Source of the DNA: Vesta saturnalis
Lineage: Eukaryota; Arthropoda; Insecta; Coleoptera; Lampyridae
Length of the DNA: 64,000 bases
Assembly: GCA_036346205.1 (NCBI GenBank)
Contig: JARFJB010002142.1
Span: forward strand, 670,397-734,396
Direction: 5' to 3'
Every line of letters starts with the position of its first letter. Position 1 is the first letter of the stretch. The notes beneath the pieces are model-generated. The model was given only the letters and a program-made list of their open reading frames with translations, had not been told where the DNA came from and searched no databases. Positions 36,524 to 48,306 of the stretch are shown in pieces. Both the position numbers and the translations under genes were made by a program.

Positions 36524-38597
36524 CCTTAAAAACAAGGAAGCAAAGCCATAAAAACAAGACAAATCTTTTACGTTACCAAATTCTTCAAAAAATTTCAATA
36601 CTGCAATAGCTTTCCACTCAGTTTGACAATGTAGGTGGATCAATAAGCGATCCTCTGGTTATATCTCAGGAACTGTTTATTGTACAGCTTTGGGAAAACA
36701 ATTTCCTTAGTAAATACGTCCAAGGGAAATCGCTAGAAATAACTTTCGTGTTTATAGCTTTACCGCTAGAGGGCATAATCTTTATAGAAAAATTTAAAAA
36801 TAATTTTTTTTTATAAAATATGTCCAGTCATACTAGGTATTAAATAAGTAAATTAGAATGATGCATAATGTCTGCATAAATTTTGTTAAATACCTTTTCT
36901 CTATTTTGTCAAATAAAGGGTGGAGGATAGTGGGAATGTTTGTATGAATAAATCCCTATAACTTTGGTTTGGATCAACCTATTTTAACCATATTATTCTC
37001 ATTCGAAAGGACGTAGATGAACCAATTACATCTACTAGAGTCACGGCAAAATCTTTTCCGTTGTGGGGGTGAAATTGTTAGAGAGAGACAAACTTAACAT
37101 ACCAACTTCCATAATAACCCTGATAATTATAAATGTTAGTGAAATACACGTTGTTGGATTGTTAGAACTGCCGAATAAATTACAATGTTGTCAGCTCTTC
37201 TGTTTACACATAGCTTCTAATTTTGACGTTTTCCACATTTTGAGATTTTCGATTCGTGTGGCTTGCATTGTTCAAAATGTTGCAATTGCTTAATCATCGC
37301 AAAATGATCTAAGAACTGTTAAAAGTATTGTTACTTAGTTGAGAACGAGTATTTCCATCAAAAACTAATTTTCAAAATAAATGTAAACAATATAACCTAT
37401 TATGTTGACGTCGAATTTCATACGTTTGGCAACAATGTCAAGCGCTGACGTTTATCCCCACATTGGAAAAGAGTTTGCCGCGACTATATAAAACAATTGC
37501 ATTTAATTTTAATTGTCGCAGATAGAGGGAACTTCGAATAAAAAAAAATTACAATTTGTCTATGTTACAATTTTTAAATGGAAACACCTAAGTATTGTAA
37601 ATTACAACGGAAAATGATTAAATTCGTAACAAAATGACGCAAACCGCATGTCGATATCTTTTGTATAACTCCAGATATAAGTACAAACGCGTAAACATAC
37701 GTTACTAGTATTGGCTCACTCTGTATTATAACTTCAAATAACAAAATATATAAAAAGATCACACACATTAAAACTTAATGTCCAATTAAATGTTCAAAAT
37801 GTTTTCCATCATTGTCCACACAAAGGCGTAATCTATCGCGGGTAGACATAACAGCTGCTTCAACCTCAGCTATGGATACACTATTTATCGCGTTTCTAAT
37901 GCGCTGTTTCCTGTCTTGTCGCGTGGTTGGTCGGGTTTGAAATACTAACTCCTTCAATCTTCCCCATTGATAAAAGTCTAGACATGTTAAGTCTGGAGAT
38001 CCAGCGGGCCATGGAAATAAATATACTTCCCCTTCCAATCTATTTATATGGATATCTTAAATTCAAATAATTTCTAACTCACCTGGAAAAGTGTGCAGGG
38101 CACCCATCATGCTGAAATATCAGATCTCTTCTTGTTTGTAATGCCTTCTAATAAAATAGGCAATTGATTTTCCAAAAAGTTTAAATATGTATCGCCATTT
38201 AAAGTTTCTTCAAAGAAATATGGTCCTATGATTTTTCCATCAACTATACCACACCAAACATTAAGACTCCACGTACCTTGAAGCTGCACTTCTTCCATCC
38301 AGTGCAGATTGTCTTCAGCCCAATAATGCGTATTATGCAGATTAACATCACCCGCACTACTAAAGGTGGCTTCGTCTGCCCCTAAAATATTTGATATGAT
38401 ATGCGGTTGTTCTTCCAGCATAAAGCTTGGTGGAGAACTGCATGATAAGGATGCAGTCTAAAAAACATAGAAAAACAAATATTTTTAAGGAATGAATGAA
38501 ATGATTAAAGTGCCATGTTGCCGTTTTTATCGCAATATGAAAATAAAACAGTTGAATCTAAAATTTAAAGAGGATTACAATTTTCAAACTTAAACGT
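36524..38597. repeat. Third copy of the large repeat unit (partial)
   Basis: Matches 30315-32200 of unit 1 and 33270-35363 of unit 2, same orientation. It starts abruptly at 'tccttaaaaacaaggaagc' and leaves the family at 38597 ('tttcaaacttaaa'). Compared with unit 2 it lacks about 50 bp of transposase (after 38420) and has 7 extra bases near 37905. Confidence 0.85.
37775..38460 (-). pseudogene. Mariner-like transposase, copy 3
   Basis: The C-terminal third is open over 87 codons (PAGSPDLTCLDFYQWGRLKE to FEHLIGH), better than in copies 1 and 2, because 7 extra bases keep the frame. The middle (38107-38421) keeps the first catalytic Asp (ADEATFSS). The frameshift before the second Asp is shared with the other copies. 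An internal deletion removes about 17 residues near 38420. Confidence 0.8.
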
Positions 38598-38835
38598 GCA
38601 ATTGTATGAGGGTTCTAACTTAATCTTACACCTCTAGGCCTTCGTTCCATCATACAAAATTGTATTCTAATAAGGAGGTTCTTTGTAAGACAAGACTTCT
38701 ATCAGGGTCTGCGCCCTGGCCCCTTTGAGTAAAAACTGATTTTAGCGCCATCTAGTGGCGTATAGACTAATGAACATTTTCTATAATAGAAGCTGATAAT
38801 GCACCTCTCTCTTGCTCTATCTTGTTTCTGCAGTA
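38598..38835 (-). repeat. Solo copy of the loop of the 57-kb inverted repeat
   Basis: Reverse complement of about 57440-57645, sharing 'acttctatcagggtctgcgccctggcccctttgagt', 'agcgccatctagtggcgtatagac' and 'taatgaacattttct'. It shows that this segment is itself a dispersed element. It adjoins the end of repeat unit 3. Confidence 0.75.
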
Positions 38836-39560
38836 TTTTAAATGGAAACACCTAATATTGTAATTACGGAAAATGATTAAATTCGTAACAATCCAACCGC
38901 ATCATAATTTCTGTTTACTTCCAGTATACACCTCAGTATTTTGTTGCAGTCCCTATTATTTCATTACAAAAAATCCCACTAGAACTAAGTCCAATAAATA
39001 AATTTCTCAACATATTACGTTTTAGTTCTTGTGGGTTAACTATTTAATATAACGAAATTCTCATTGTATAAATTTCGAAATACCAATTTTTACTAAAAGA
39101 TTTTCAATTAATTTATTTAAAGCTTTCAACCAAATCACTAGTTCCTTATTTACCCATTTTAATGTTTTAATGATGGAAAAAAATTTAGAAAAAATCTTTC
39201 AAAAAAATAAAATTAAGAATTTAATAAATAGTAATACTTCAAATTAAGGTTAATGGCCGTTAAATTTTCCGAATTTAAACCTTTTTCTCTTCAAAAATAT
39301 AAAAAACCAAACAATTTTGAACTTAAATAAATATAAAAAATTCAATTGTCAAACTGCAATATTATTTTCATAAAAAAAATTTAGTTATATTAAATAAAAG
39401 AAGTAAATTATAAAATAACAATATTTTATATAAAAAAAAAAATTTAGTTTTAGAAAAAAAAATATAATAATTTGAATATTTATCTTAGATATATGAATTT
39501 CATTTTTATCAATTTCTCAAATAAAATTTTCTTTTCTTTATGTCCATTCAAACAGTATTT
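38836..39560. other. AT-rich DNA without genes
   Basis: Very AT-rich. The first 60 bp ('tttaaatggaaacacctaatattgtaatta') still resemble the mariner-associated repeat. Nothing else was recognised. Confidence 0.5.
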
Positions 39561-39569
39561 AACCTAATT

Positions 39570-40787
39570 GCCTATTAGTTTATTCCTTTTTCACTGTTCT
39601 TTTATATGTTCCATCTTTATTGTCTTGTCTCATTGTTATATCCAGGTATCTGAATTCCTTTACTTGCTGTATCTCCTCATCCTCCATTTCCATTCCTCCT
39701 TTTCCAACTTTTCTCCATACCATTACCTTAGTTTTACTCCATTGACTTCAGATCTTTCCTTTTCAAATGTCTGTCCAACGTTTTTAACATCCCCTTCATT
39801 TCTTTTTGCTCCCTTGCTAATAACGCATATGCCAGCGTCCATAATTTCATGTTCCCCACCATCAGGCCTCCCTCTTGTTGTCCCCTTAATGTCTCCTCCA
39901 GGTCTCCAGCATATACAGAACAGGCTTGAGCTCAGTGGGCATGCTTGTCTCAACCCCCTTCCTCGTTACAAATCCTTCGCTCAGTTCCCCATTTACTCTC
40001 ACCCTGTTTCCCGTTTCTTCATTTATTTCTTCTATTCTTTCTATTATCCATTCGCATATCTTTTTTTTCCTCATAAGCTTCCAGAACTTTTGCCTGTTCA
40101 CCCTATCGAATGCCGCTGTTATGTCTACGAATACCGCTGCCATTTTACCTCTTTTCTTTCCTAATTCCTTGTTTGCCATGTGCTTCAATATGTATACGTT
40201 ATCCGTCGTTCTTCTTCCTTTCCTGAATCCTGCCTGTCCATCTGGTAACAGCTTCTTTTCTTCCACCTCCTTCTTTAAACGTTTCTTCCAGAACATTTGC
40301 GTATATTATGTAGGCCGTGTTTAGCAGTGTAATTCCCCTGTAACTTGTCATCCGATCCTTTTTTGTACACTGGGCAAATATGTCCTTCCCTCCACTTTTC
40401 CGGGAATCCTTCTCCTCTCCATATTTTGTTTATTATTTCCGTCATCCTTTTTGTCACCTTTTCTCCTCCGTATATCCACTCCTCACCTTGTATCTCATCC
40501 TCTCCTGTCGCTTTCCCTTTTTTTACCTTCTTTATTGCCTCTCTTACTTCCTCTTCTTTTTCCCCTATTTCGTGTATTTTGTTACTTTGTCTTCCTTCTC
40601 CGTCCTGTATTTGCTCTCCCTCCAGAGCGTCTCTGAAATACTTTTCCCATTCTTTTATTTGTATTCCCGTTTGTGTCCTTCTCCGCTTTTCTTTCTTTAA
40701 AAATCTCCATACGTCTTTTGTTTTTATTTTCTTAATCCGCTCTTCCTGTTTATTTTGCTTCCTCTTATTTCATATTTTCCTGTATAT
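39570..40787 (-). pseudogene. LINE reverse transcriptase (Lys/Glu/Arg-rich family)
   Basis: In minus sense: VWRFLKKEKR and GKATGEDEI (about 40730-40500), INKIWRGEGFPEKWREGHIC and YKKGSDDKLQ (40457-40340), LPDGQAGFRKGRRTTDN, motif A FVDITAAFDRVNR, then a degraded motif B (KGVETSMPTE). Where YADD should be, the frame goes from LWTLAYA straight to LLA (about 39832-39815): four to five codons with both catalytic Asp are deleted. It ends with EFRYLGI-like scraps. The enzyme would copy LINE RNA at the target site; this copy cannot. Its 5' continuation lies at 44276 and beyond, across a transposon insertion. Confidence 0.85.
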
Positions 40788-41138
40788 CAGTAGTACACCG
40801 GCACTATTCCCTCCACTTTTTTTTACGTCACAAGGCCTTTCACTTTTTTATGTGCCCACGTGGGTGATCGTGTTTTCTACCCTTATTTTTTATGGTTTCT
40901 TTTCGAGGCCTTTTCAACCCTAATTTTAGCACCCACGTGTGAGACCGTATTTTCAACCCTTTTTATCCCTAATTATTTTTAATACCTCACGTGTAGGACG
41001 TGTTTTTCACCCCTATTTTGACAGCTCACGTAAAACGATTTTCAACCCTTATGGTTAATCTTTCGAGCAACATAATAGAGCTCGATTGCACAGTACACTC
41101 TCTTGGTCTACCTGGATAGTCTTACTTGGTCTTACGGT

Positions 41139-42178
41139 TTTGCGGTCAACAATTACAGGTCAAACTGGTAATTAACAGTCTAAGTTAGGCAAATGACACG
41201 TATACAATAAATCATAATCTACCCTAATAATGATACTTTATTAAATACCGATTCTATTTAAACATGTCATAGCTATTAACATATACGGAAAATTATTTCT
41301 AATAATGAGTTCTATGTAAGTACACTACTTACGCAACTTGTTCATCTGGTCACATGTCGTTCATTAACAGTTGTAAAACCCATTAAAAGACTGGAAAGTA
41401 ATAATTTACTTATATTAACATAGAGTTAATTAAATTAACATGTTTTAAGAATATCAAACTGATATAACAAAATAAAGGCAAAAGGTTTTAATGGTTTTAT
41501 TATTATACGTGAATTAACAATAACTACAAGTTTAAAATCCACGAATACGTAACAGCTATTTTGAGAGTTGATCTTATGACGTCATCCTATAAGAATAATA
41601 ATACATTTTAAAAATCTTTATCGACATTTTTGTTAGCAATATCAGGTAAAAACATATATTTAGTTTGCGGAAACCAGATTACAGTTCAAACTGAATACAT
41701 TAAAGTCTAATTAAATATGACGTGAAATAATAAATAATTTCTACCCTAATGCAATGATACTTTATGTATAGGTAGATCCTCTAAACAGTCACCCCCTATA
41801 CATTCGGCAAATTATGTCTAATTTACTTGCATGCTCAATTACATACACACAAAATTGTTTCATTGTAATGTGTTCATTAACAGTTGTAAAAACCCATTAA
41901 AAAAGACTGGAAAGTAATAATTACTTATATATAACATAGAGTTAAGTTAAATTAACATGTTTTAAGAATATCAAACTGATATAACAAAAATAAAAGGCAA
42001 AAGGTTTTAATGGTTTTATTATTATACGTGAATTAACAATAACTACAAGTTTAAAATCCACGAATACGTAACAGCTATTTTGAGAGTTGATCTTATGACG
42101 TCATCCTATAAGAATAATAATACATTTTAAAAATCTTTATCGACATTTTTGTTAGCAATATCAGGTAAAAACATATAT
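41139..42178. repeat. Tandem duplication of ~520 bp
   Basis: 41139-41660 and 41663-42178 are head-to-tail copies. The second halves (from 'cattaacagttgtaaaa', 41360 and 41874) are almost identical over about 300 bp, while the first halves have diverged clearly. Confidence 0.85.
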
Positions 42179-42490
42179 TAAAAATAATACGCTTACCTTT
42201 AGAAGTTTTTTTTTTCCTTCAACTGTACCATACGTTGAACTGAAATTTTGTTTATACAACGTGTCTCACTAAAATACGATTTGTGAATGGCTGGATATAA
42301 ACAGGCCATTACATTTTAGAAAGAAATACACTAAAAACATGATTACAGCTACTCGTATTTAACAAACATGTTGTACTTACAAAAATTTACATTCAAAACA
42401 CTTACAAATATTTAAAAAATTGTTTTATTGTATACTCAATTACGCTCACACACACCCGCACACACGTGATTCACTTTATATGGATTTTTA

Positions 42491-42706
42491 TCAGTTGGGA
42501 TTAATAGCAATGTCAACTAAACATTTTAAAAAAATTTCTAATCTGAAATAAGAGTGACGTAATCTAATTTTATCTGAAATTTCATGGAGAGCATCATCAT
42601 CATCGAGATTTTGAGATACAATCACCTCATCGTCTTCACCTTGAACGATTATATTGTAACAACCTATAAAAGTAGCTAATAACCCCTGACAGCTTTTATC
42701 AGACAC
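42491..42706 (-). other. Short acidic open frame inside the TIR element
   Basis: A 71-codon frame starts MSDKSCQGLLATF and contains YNIIVQGEDDEVIVS and DDDD. A related, more broken reading (YNITVQDNDEA, then acidic and His/Asp-rich residues) lies at 43840-43680 on the same strand, so the segment was duplicated within the element. No domain was recognised. It may be an exon relic of the autonomous relative or of a captured host gene. Confidence 0.3.
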
Positions 42707-43129
42707 TATTATTATTATTATTACATGGACATGAGGTTAGCCCTAAATTAACTGGTTTTAACACGGCTCTGGAAATGCTGCACACGCTTCAAATCTTTCT
42801 GTTCGTTCGCCAGAAGTTGTACCGTATTCATTTCCTTCAATTTTTATCTGCATTCTGTTTCGAGACTGTAGTACGTTTTCTAATACACAAACAGAATCTT
42901 CAATACTGTAATACATGTAGCAGCAAAACACATTAGCTAGTTACTTTCACCTCTATATTAATTTACATGCAACCCTGACCTTATCATAAATACATCTGTC
43001 AAAAAGCTAATTAAACATAACTCCACGGACTGGGCATAGCAAGCAGCGTTTCCAATTATAGCTTTTAGTCAACACAATATAGCCTACAACTACATACAAT
43101 CGACTAGTACTGCTTTAGCACGAGGATCA

Positions 43130-43250
43130 AACGAAAACACGCACGCACACACGCTCGCTCGCACGTACGCACTCGACGACGCACGCTTCGCTACGCACCA
43201 GCCGCTCGGACGCACCACGCGCCACCACACAGCGCACAGCACACACCACT

Positions 43251-43281
<31 letters not shown>

Positions 43282-43530
43282 AGCGCGAAAACACGCAAAC
43301 GCAAAAACACACTAACACGCTAACGCGAAAACACGCTAACACAAACGAAAAACGCTATCACGAAAACATGCTAACACGAAAATACACAAACGCGAAGACA
43401 TACAAATGCAAAAACACGTAAAACGAAAACACGCAAATACGAAAACACACAAACGAAAACACGCCAACACAAAAAAACACGCAAAACGAAAACACGCTAA
43501 AGCGAAAACTCGTAAACCTGCAAACATGAA
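43130..43530. repeat. GAAAACACGC-type minisatellite and (AC)n
   Basis: An (AC)n core near 43251-43278 is followed by units of the form CGAAAACACGCAAA/CTAACA to 43527. A closely similar array occurs at 54990-55260. Confidence 0.85.
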
Positions 43531-44275
43531 TCAAGACGGTGGAGCACCTTTAGGAGAAAAACAAGTTTATTAACAAAATTGAAGGAAAGCTTAACGTTTG
43601 AAAATATATTATTATTATAAACAACAATACATCATTATTATCTAATAACATGCTTTATAGGTTTCCTTCTTCTTCTTCTTGAACTGTGGTTCGTCGTCAT
43701 CATCATCATGATTTTGAGATTCGCCCTTCTCCCCTACCTCATCGCTCTTCTGTGAACCATCACCGTCACCTTGGATGTGAGATACATTCAGCTCAACCAT
43801 GTCGTCGCTTCATCATTATCTTGAACGGTTATGTTGTAATAGTTTATTAACCAGTCAGTCAGTCCGCTGATGTTGGTTCATAAACAAGAGCATAATTAAT
43901 AATGCTCACTGATTCAGTTATATTTAAAGCGAACACAGAGAAACGAGTACGCAGCTAGCCTTGGGGCCTTGTGCGCAAGCGCGCTCGCCAATGTTCGGGT
44001 AGAATCGGTTATCTTCGCGGGATGTCTGAAGTATTGACCTAACCACACTCTAATATCGCCTCTAGGGACATGTTTATAAATCTACATGCCCCTTTTATGA
44101 TCGAGGTATTTTCTTAGGAGAAAATTAGGAATAAAAAGGGTTGAAAATACGGTCTCACACGTGGTGTGTAAAACTAGGGTTGAAAGGCTGAAACCATAAA
44201 AATATAGAAAATACGGTCGCACGTGGCATATAAAAAGTGAAAGCGCTGACTAAAAAAGTGGAGATAGGTACTACT

Positions 44276-45700
44276 TATATCTTTACTGCTTCTTTATATT
44301 CTTCTTTTTCGCTTTCCGTTCTCCACCGCCTTAGTGTTCTTTGCTTTCCTCTTGGTCTCCTTACATTCTTTATCCACCAAGTTTTCCTCATCTTCTCAAT
44401 GACTTCCGTTGCTTCGTCCATTCTCTCTCATTTCTTCCACTTTCTTGCACTCCATTACCTTCCCATCTTATTTTTCCCATTTTTTGTACCTCTTATACTC
44501 TTTCTGTCCAGATCTTCTTAATTCATATTGTCCTCCTTCTTCTTTCTCCACTCCATTTCCTTTCATTTCTCCTTCACTTTCCTCTTCAATTCTCTCATCT
44601 TTCTTCAGCCTTCTGCATTCATTACCTTCCTCTTTTTTCCTTTTTTCCTTAATTTATTTTCCATCTCTTACACTAATTCACTCTCTTCTTCGATTAACAC
44701 TTTTCCTCTTATCTTTCCGTTGGGTCCGTTCACTTTAATTCTTCATTCTCGCGTTAAAATCTCTTATTCTTTTTTTATCATCCTCAATTTCCCTGTTTCT
44801 TCCATCTTTCTACTATTTTTATTTTTCAACGTTCTTTCTTTCTATCATATCCTTATTTTTCGTTCTTTCTTTTCTCTTTCTAACTATTTTTATTTTTCTA
44901 CTATCCCATTTTCTCTTGTATTGCCTTGCATCTTTCTTATACGCCTTTTCTGTTTTTCTAACTAAGTTCTTTAATACCTTCTTTCTGCATACTTCAATTT
45001 GATCTTATTCTCATTCCAACTACTTTTATCTCCCTCCTTTGCTCTTGTCCTTTTGTTTTTCCTTTCCTACTTGCCATTTCTCTTTCACCACCCCCTTCTG
45101 TTTCTCTTTATATGGTACTTTGTATCCATCTACTCCCTTCTCTGCTACATTACTCTCATAAACTCTTGATCCTTTATTCCTCCCAACTTTCTTCAGAACA
45201 GTATCTTTAGTTCATCCATCCCTTCCTTTTTTTACCTTTGTTCCCTTTGTGTCGTGTCTTTATTCCTTTACTCGTTTTCCATTTGCTCCTTCGTCCATCC
45301 TCGTTTCTCATCTCTCCTCACCACTTCTTATTTTCTTGGTCCTTGTTTCATTCTATACTCTTTCTACTGCTTAGCTCTCTTCGCTCTCTCATTACCTGTA
45401 TTCTTTCTCCATTTATCTATCCTACCCATACTTTTCTTTCCTTGCTCTTACTTCCGCCGCTTCCTGTTCACTCTATATTTTTTTTTCACTCCTTTCTTCC
45501 ATTGTGAGATCGTGGTCTTATGTAATTCCTGTACCCTTCAGTTTTTCCATACTTCCTCTGCCAATCTTCTGTTTTCCTCCTCATCTCTCCATTTCCACTA
45601 CTTACCACATTTTCTTCCTCCTTGCTTTATCCAATACTTTTCTGAATCTTCTTACATTTAGTTTCTCTTCTCATCCCTTGTAGTTCTTTCTGTTGGCTTC
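44276..45700 (-). pseudogene. 5' part of the split LINE ORF2
   Basis: Close to the insertion point the minus strand reads KTWWIKNVRRPRGKQRTLRRW and EEYKEAVKI (44390-44276), the region between endonuclease and RT in this LINE family. Further upstream (to about 45700) the strand stays purine-rich and encodes Lys/Glu/Arg-rich pieces, but stops are frequent and no endonuclease motif was safely read. The long plus-strand Phe/Leu/Ser frames are antisense shadows. Confidence 0.6.
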
Positions 45701-46621
45701 TCTTGCATCTCCCTTCCTTTTATCACGATGTTTCTTCCTTTTCTCTTCCTCATCGTCTACTTTTTTCAATTATTCTAATCTCTATCAATTCTATGTCTTT
45801 CATTAAGGTCTTTAACTTTCAAGTAATTGTTTTCATTTCTTTGATGTCATTCGCTTAGGTCCCTTTCATTATTTTCAATAAGAAATCATCAGCTTCCTCA
45901 TACCCACGGATTAGCTTTTTATTTCCTCCATATTCTTTCTCTATATCCCTTTCAACACTTTACCGCTTTTTCACTCCTCATTGAAAACCTTTTTAACGTA
46001 ACTGGCGATCTTATTAATCTTTTTACCTTTTCCAAATACAATCTTCTTCCGTTTTTACTTCTTAAACCTTTCCTTTTATTCAATATTCCATTCTTCTCTG
46101 GCTTTATCTACCTTTTTTAACTCGTTCTCAATTCAGTAATTTATTGTACTTTAATATCAATGGCAATACATTTAACTATTACAAAGGTAATTTTATATTA
46201 ATGTAAATGAAAATATATCAAAGGTCACCAATTCGCCATTATTGTATACAATTAAAGTTGTATAAATAACAAATTATTTGAATAAATTTACCGCTATTTA
46301 ATTTCTTTTACCTCCTATTAAAATGTCATTTTTCCTAGTAATAATCGTCTCTTCAAATCACTATTCACCACTTCCTTCAACCCTAATTATAGATTTATGC
46401 TATAAAAATCCTCTACTTTAATTAACTAAAGAGAAAGAAGTATGCGTTGTTTAACATATGCAAAACATCAAATTCTATTCTAGTTATATGATTGAACACT
46501 TCTTAAAAAGATTGTTCAATATTTTATCTACTGTCAATAAATAACCAATGGTAAACTGAACTTTATTTCCAGCCTTCTTAGTTTAACAAATTCTGAAAAT
46601 ACTGAAGATATTTTTTCTAAA
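45701..46621. other. AT- and pyrimidine-rich DNA
   Basis: The pyrimidine-rich character fades out by about 46100. No gene or repeat recognised. Confidence 0.45.
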
Positions 46622-47275
46622 TTGAATAATACAGAGTGAGCCAATACTAGTTACGTATGTCCACGGTTTTACTTATATCTCGAGTTTGACAAAAGATATC
46701 GACATGCAATTTGCGCCATTTTGTTACGAATTTAATCAGTTTCAGTTGTAATTTACAATACTTAGGTGTTTCCATTTAAAAATTTTAATCATAGACAAAT
46801 TCCAAAATAATATTATTTTATTAAGTGCCTCTATCTACGATTAAAATTAGATGCAATTGTTTCATAGTAGATGTACGTCCTTTACAAACCAAAGTTATAG
46901 GCATTTATTCATACAAACATTCCCACTCTCCCCCACCCTTTATTTGAAAAAATAGAGAAAGAAGTACTGCAGAAATTATGCATCACTCTAATTTACTTAT
47001 TTAATACCTACTATAATTGGACATATTTTATAAAAAAATCGTTTTTAAATTTTTCTACAAAAGATTAGTGGTAAAACTAGAAACTTGAAAGTTATTTCCA
47101 GCGATTTCCCTTGGTCGTTTTTACTAAGGGAATTTTTTTTCCCAAAGTTGCAAGATATAGCATGAGGATCGGCTTATTGGTCCACCGGGTACATACGTAC
47201 ATCAGCTTCAGATGCGTTTTTCTCAGAAAAGGTTCTTTCTAGCGACTTCAATAAAGTATACCTTTCTTAACTGGA
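46622..47275 (-). repeat. Inverted, internally deleted copy of the mariner-associated repeat
   Basis: Begins at TACAGAGTGAGCCAATACTAG, the end box found at about 31503, 34459 and 37726 in the large repeat units, and follows the reverse complement of 31340-31500, then 30425-30820, then 29895-29970. A block of about 500 bp present in the units is missing. It is clearly older than the three units. Confidence 0.8.
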
Positions 47276-47589
47276 AAAGAGATTTATCAAGCTCAAAATG
47301 ACATCACACTGTAGCACAAAAAAGTAATAATAATTTTTTAGTCTCCTAATCGTCGCTTGTGACGCCCTCTAGGAGATACAACAAAAATGGGATTTGTTCA
47401 ACTTTGACAGCCTGTAGTTCTGTTATTATCAACTTTTGGACTAAGGTAAGTTTAGTTAAATCGACTTATTTTGAGGTGTACTCCATGTGAAGAGCGTTGT
47501 AAAGACCTTTATTATAGGAAAATCTACCAAAATAATTTCTACCTAATTAAGAAAACTTGATTTAAAAATAGCCTTTAAATGTAGGAAAA

Positions 47590-48060
47590 TATGTAAAAAT
47601 AAGTCAAGAACTGATAGGGGAGGGTAAGTCAGGAGTTTATAGGTTGAATTGTGGTGATTGCAATAAGTTATATCGATCAAACAGGAAGAAGTTTATACCA
47701 GAATACATGAATATTTTAGATCTTTTCACACTAAGTATGGAAAACCAGTAACTTTGTAATGTTACACATTCAGAACAAAAGTAGAAAACAAGAATTATTA
47801 AAGGCTTTAGAAATTAATAAGAGAAAATACTCGAGTCAGTTGTTAAACGTACAACTAGATGTATACAATTACCACTTTTTAATTGATAAATTCTTATTTA
47901 CACCCCCACTTTCTTAGTAACATGTTAATTATTGTATGTGGATTGTAAGTCATTTTAGTTTATATATTCATATTCAATCTGATGAAGACAGTGTTGTTGA
48001 AAGAAATGTCATTTTAAGTGAAACTTTAAAAACAGTGTTCGTTTTATTTCTAATCATTAA
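47590..48060 (+). pseudogene. Second Penelope-like 3' end (GIY-YIG)
   Basis: SGVYRLNCGDCNKLYIDQTGRS and an Arg-rich helix can be read at about 47630-47720. This is the GIY-YIG core with paired cysteines; the YIG glycine reads Asp. After a frameshift near 47755 the C-terminal part (RKQELLKALEINKRKYSSQ) follows and ends at 47910 in frame. A 'ctgatgaagacagtgttgttgaaagaaatg' tail, as in other Penelope-like elements, lies at 47980-48010. Sequence differs widely from the copy at 4.6 kb, so this is another family. Confidence 0.75.
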
Positions 48061-48306
48061 GTTTACATCCTTAAACAATACACAGCGAAATAAAGCTATA
48101 AGACATTAAACCACCTTTTTACTTTCTATAGCCAGCCCCTAGATCACTTACACATTTTAGCATATATAGCAAATGCTAAAAAAATGCCCGACTTTATGTG
48201 AAATATGAGTATGTTAAATTCTGTAATAGATAAATTATTTCCAAATAAAAACTTCGATTAATGAAAACCACATTTAGATTTAAATTATATTTGTAATTAA
48301 GATAAG

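Larger units (their letters stand above)
40788..44275. mobile_element. 3,488-bp inverted-repeat element inserted in the LINE
   Basis: TATAT flanks it at 40783-40787 and 44276-44280. Removing the element and one TATAT makes the LINE frame run on without a shift. The ends are long inverted repeats: CAGTAGTAC.. at the left and ..GTACTACT at the right, then CCACTTTTTT, a 'ctttcactttttatatg.cacgtg' block and two 'cacgtg..acc gtattttcaaccc' blocks, about 200-240 bp in all (40788-41030 and 44110-44275). Each repeat has several CACGTG E-box hexamers. The interior holds a 1-kb tandem duplication, a GAAAACACG minisatellite and two short acidic frames, but no recognised transposase. The superfamily is unknown. 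Confidence 0.8.

Noticed and set aside
35808..36551. Plus-strand Phe/Leu/Ser-rich frames resembling membrane proteins
   Set aside because: They are antisense to the Lys/Glu/Arg-rich LINE coding on the minus strand.
39568..40923. Plus-strand frames up to 198 codons with hydrophobic segments
   Set aside because: Antisense shadow of the LINE reverse transcriptase; the minus strand has the recognisable motifs.
44237..45661. Plus-strand hydrophobic frames up to 145 codons
   Set aside because: Antisense of purine-rich LINE sequence; composition alone produces them.
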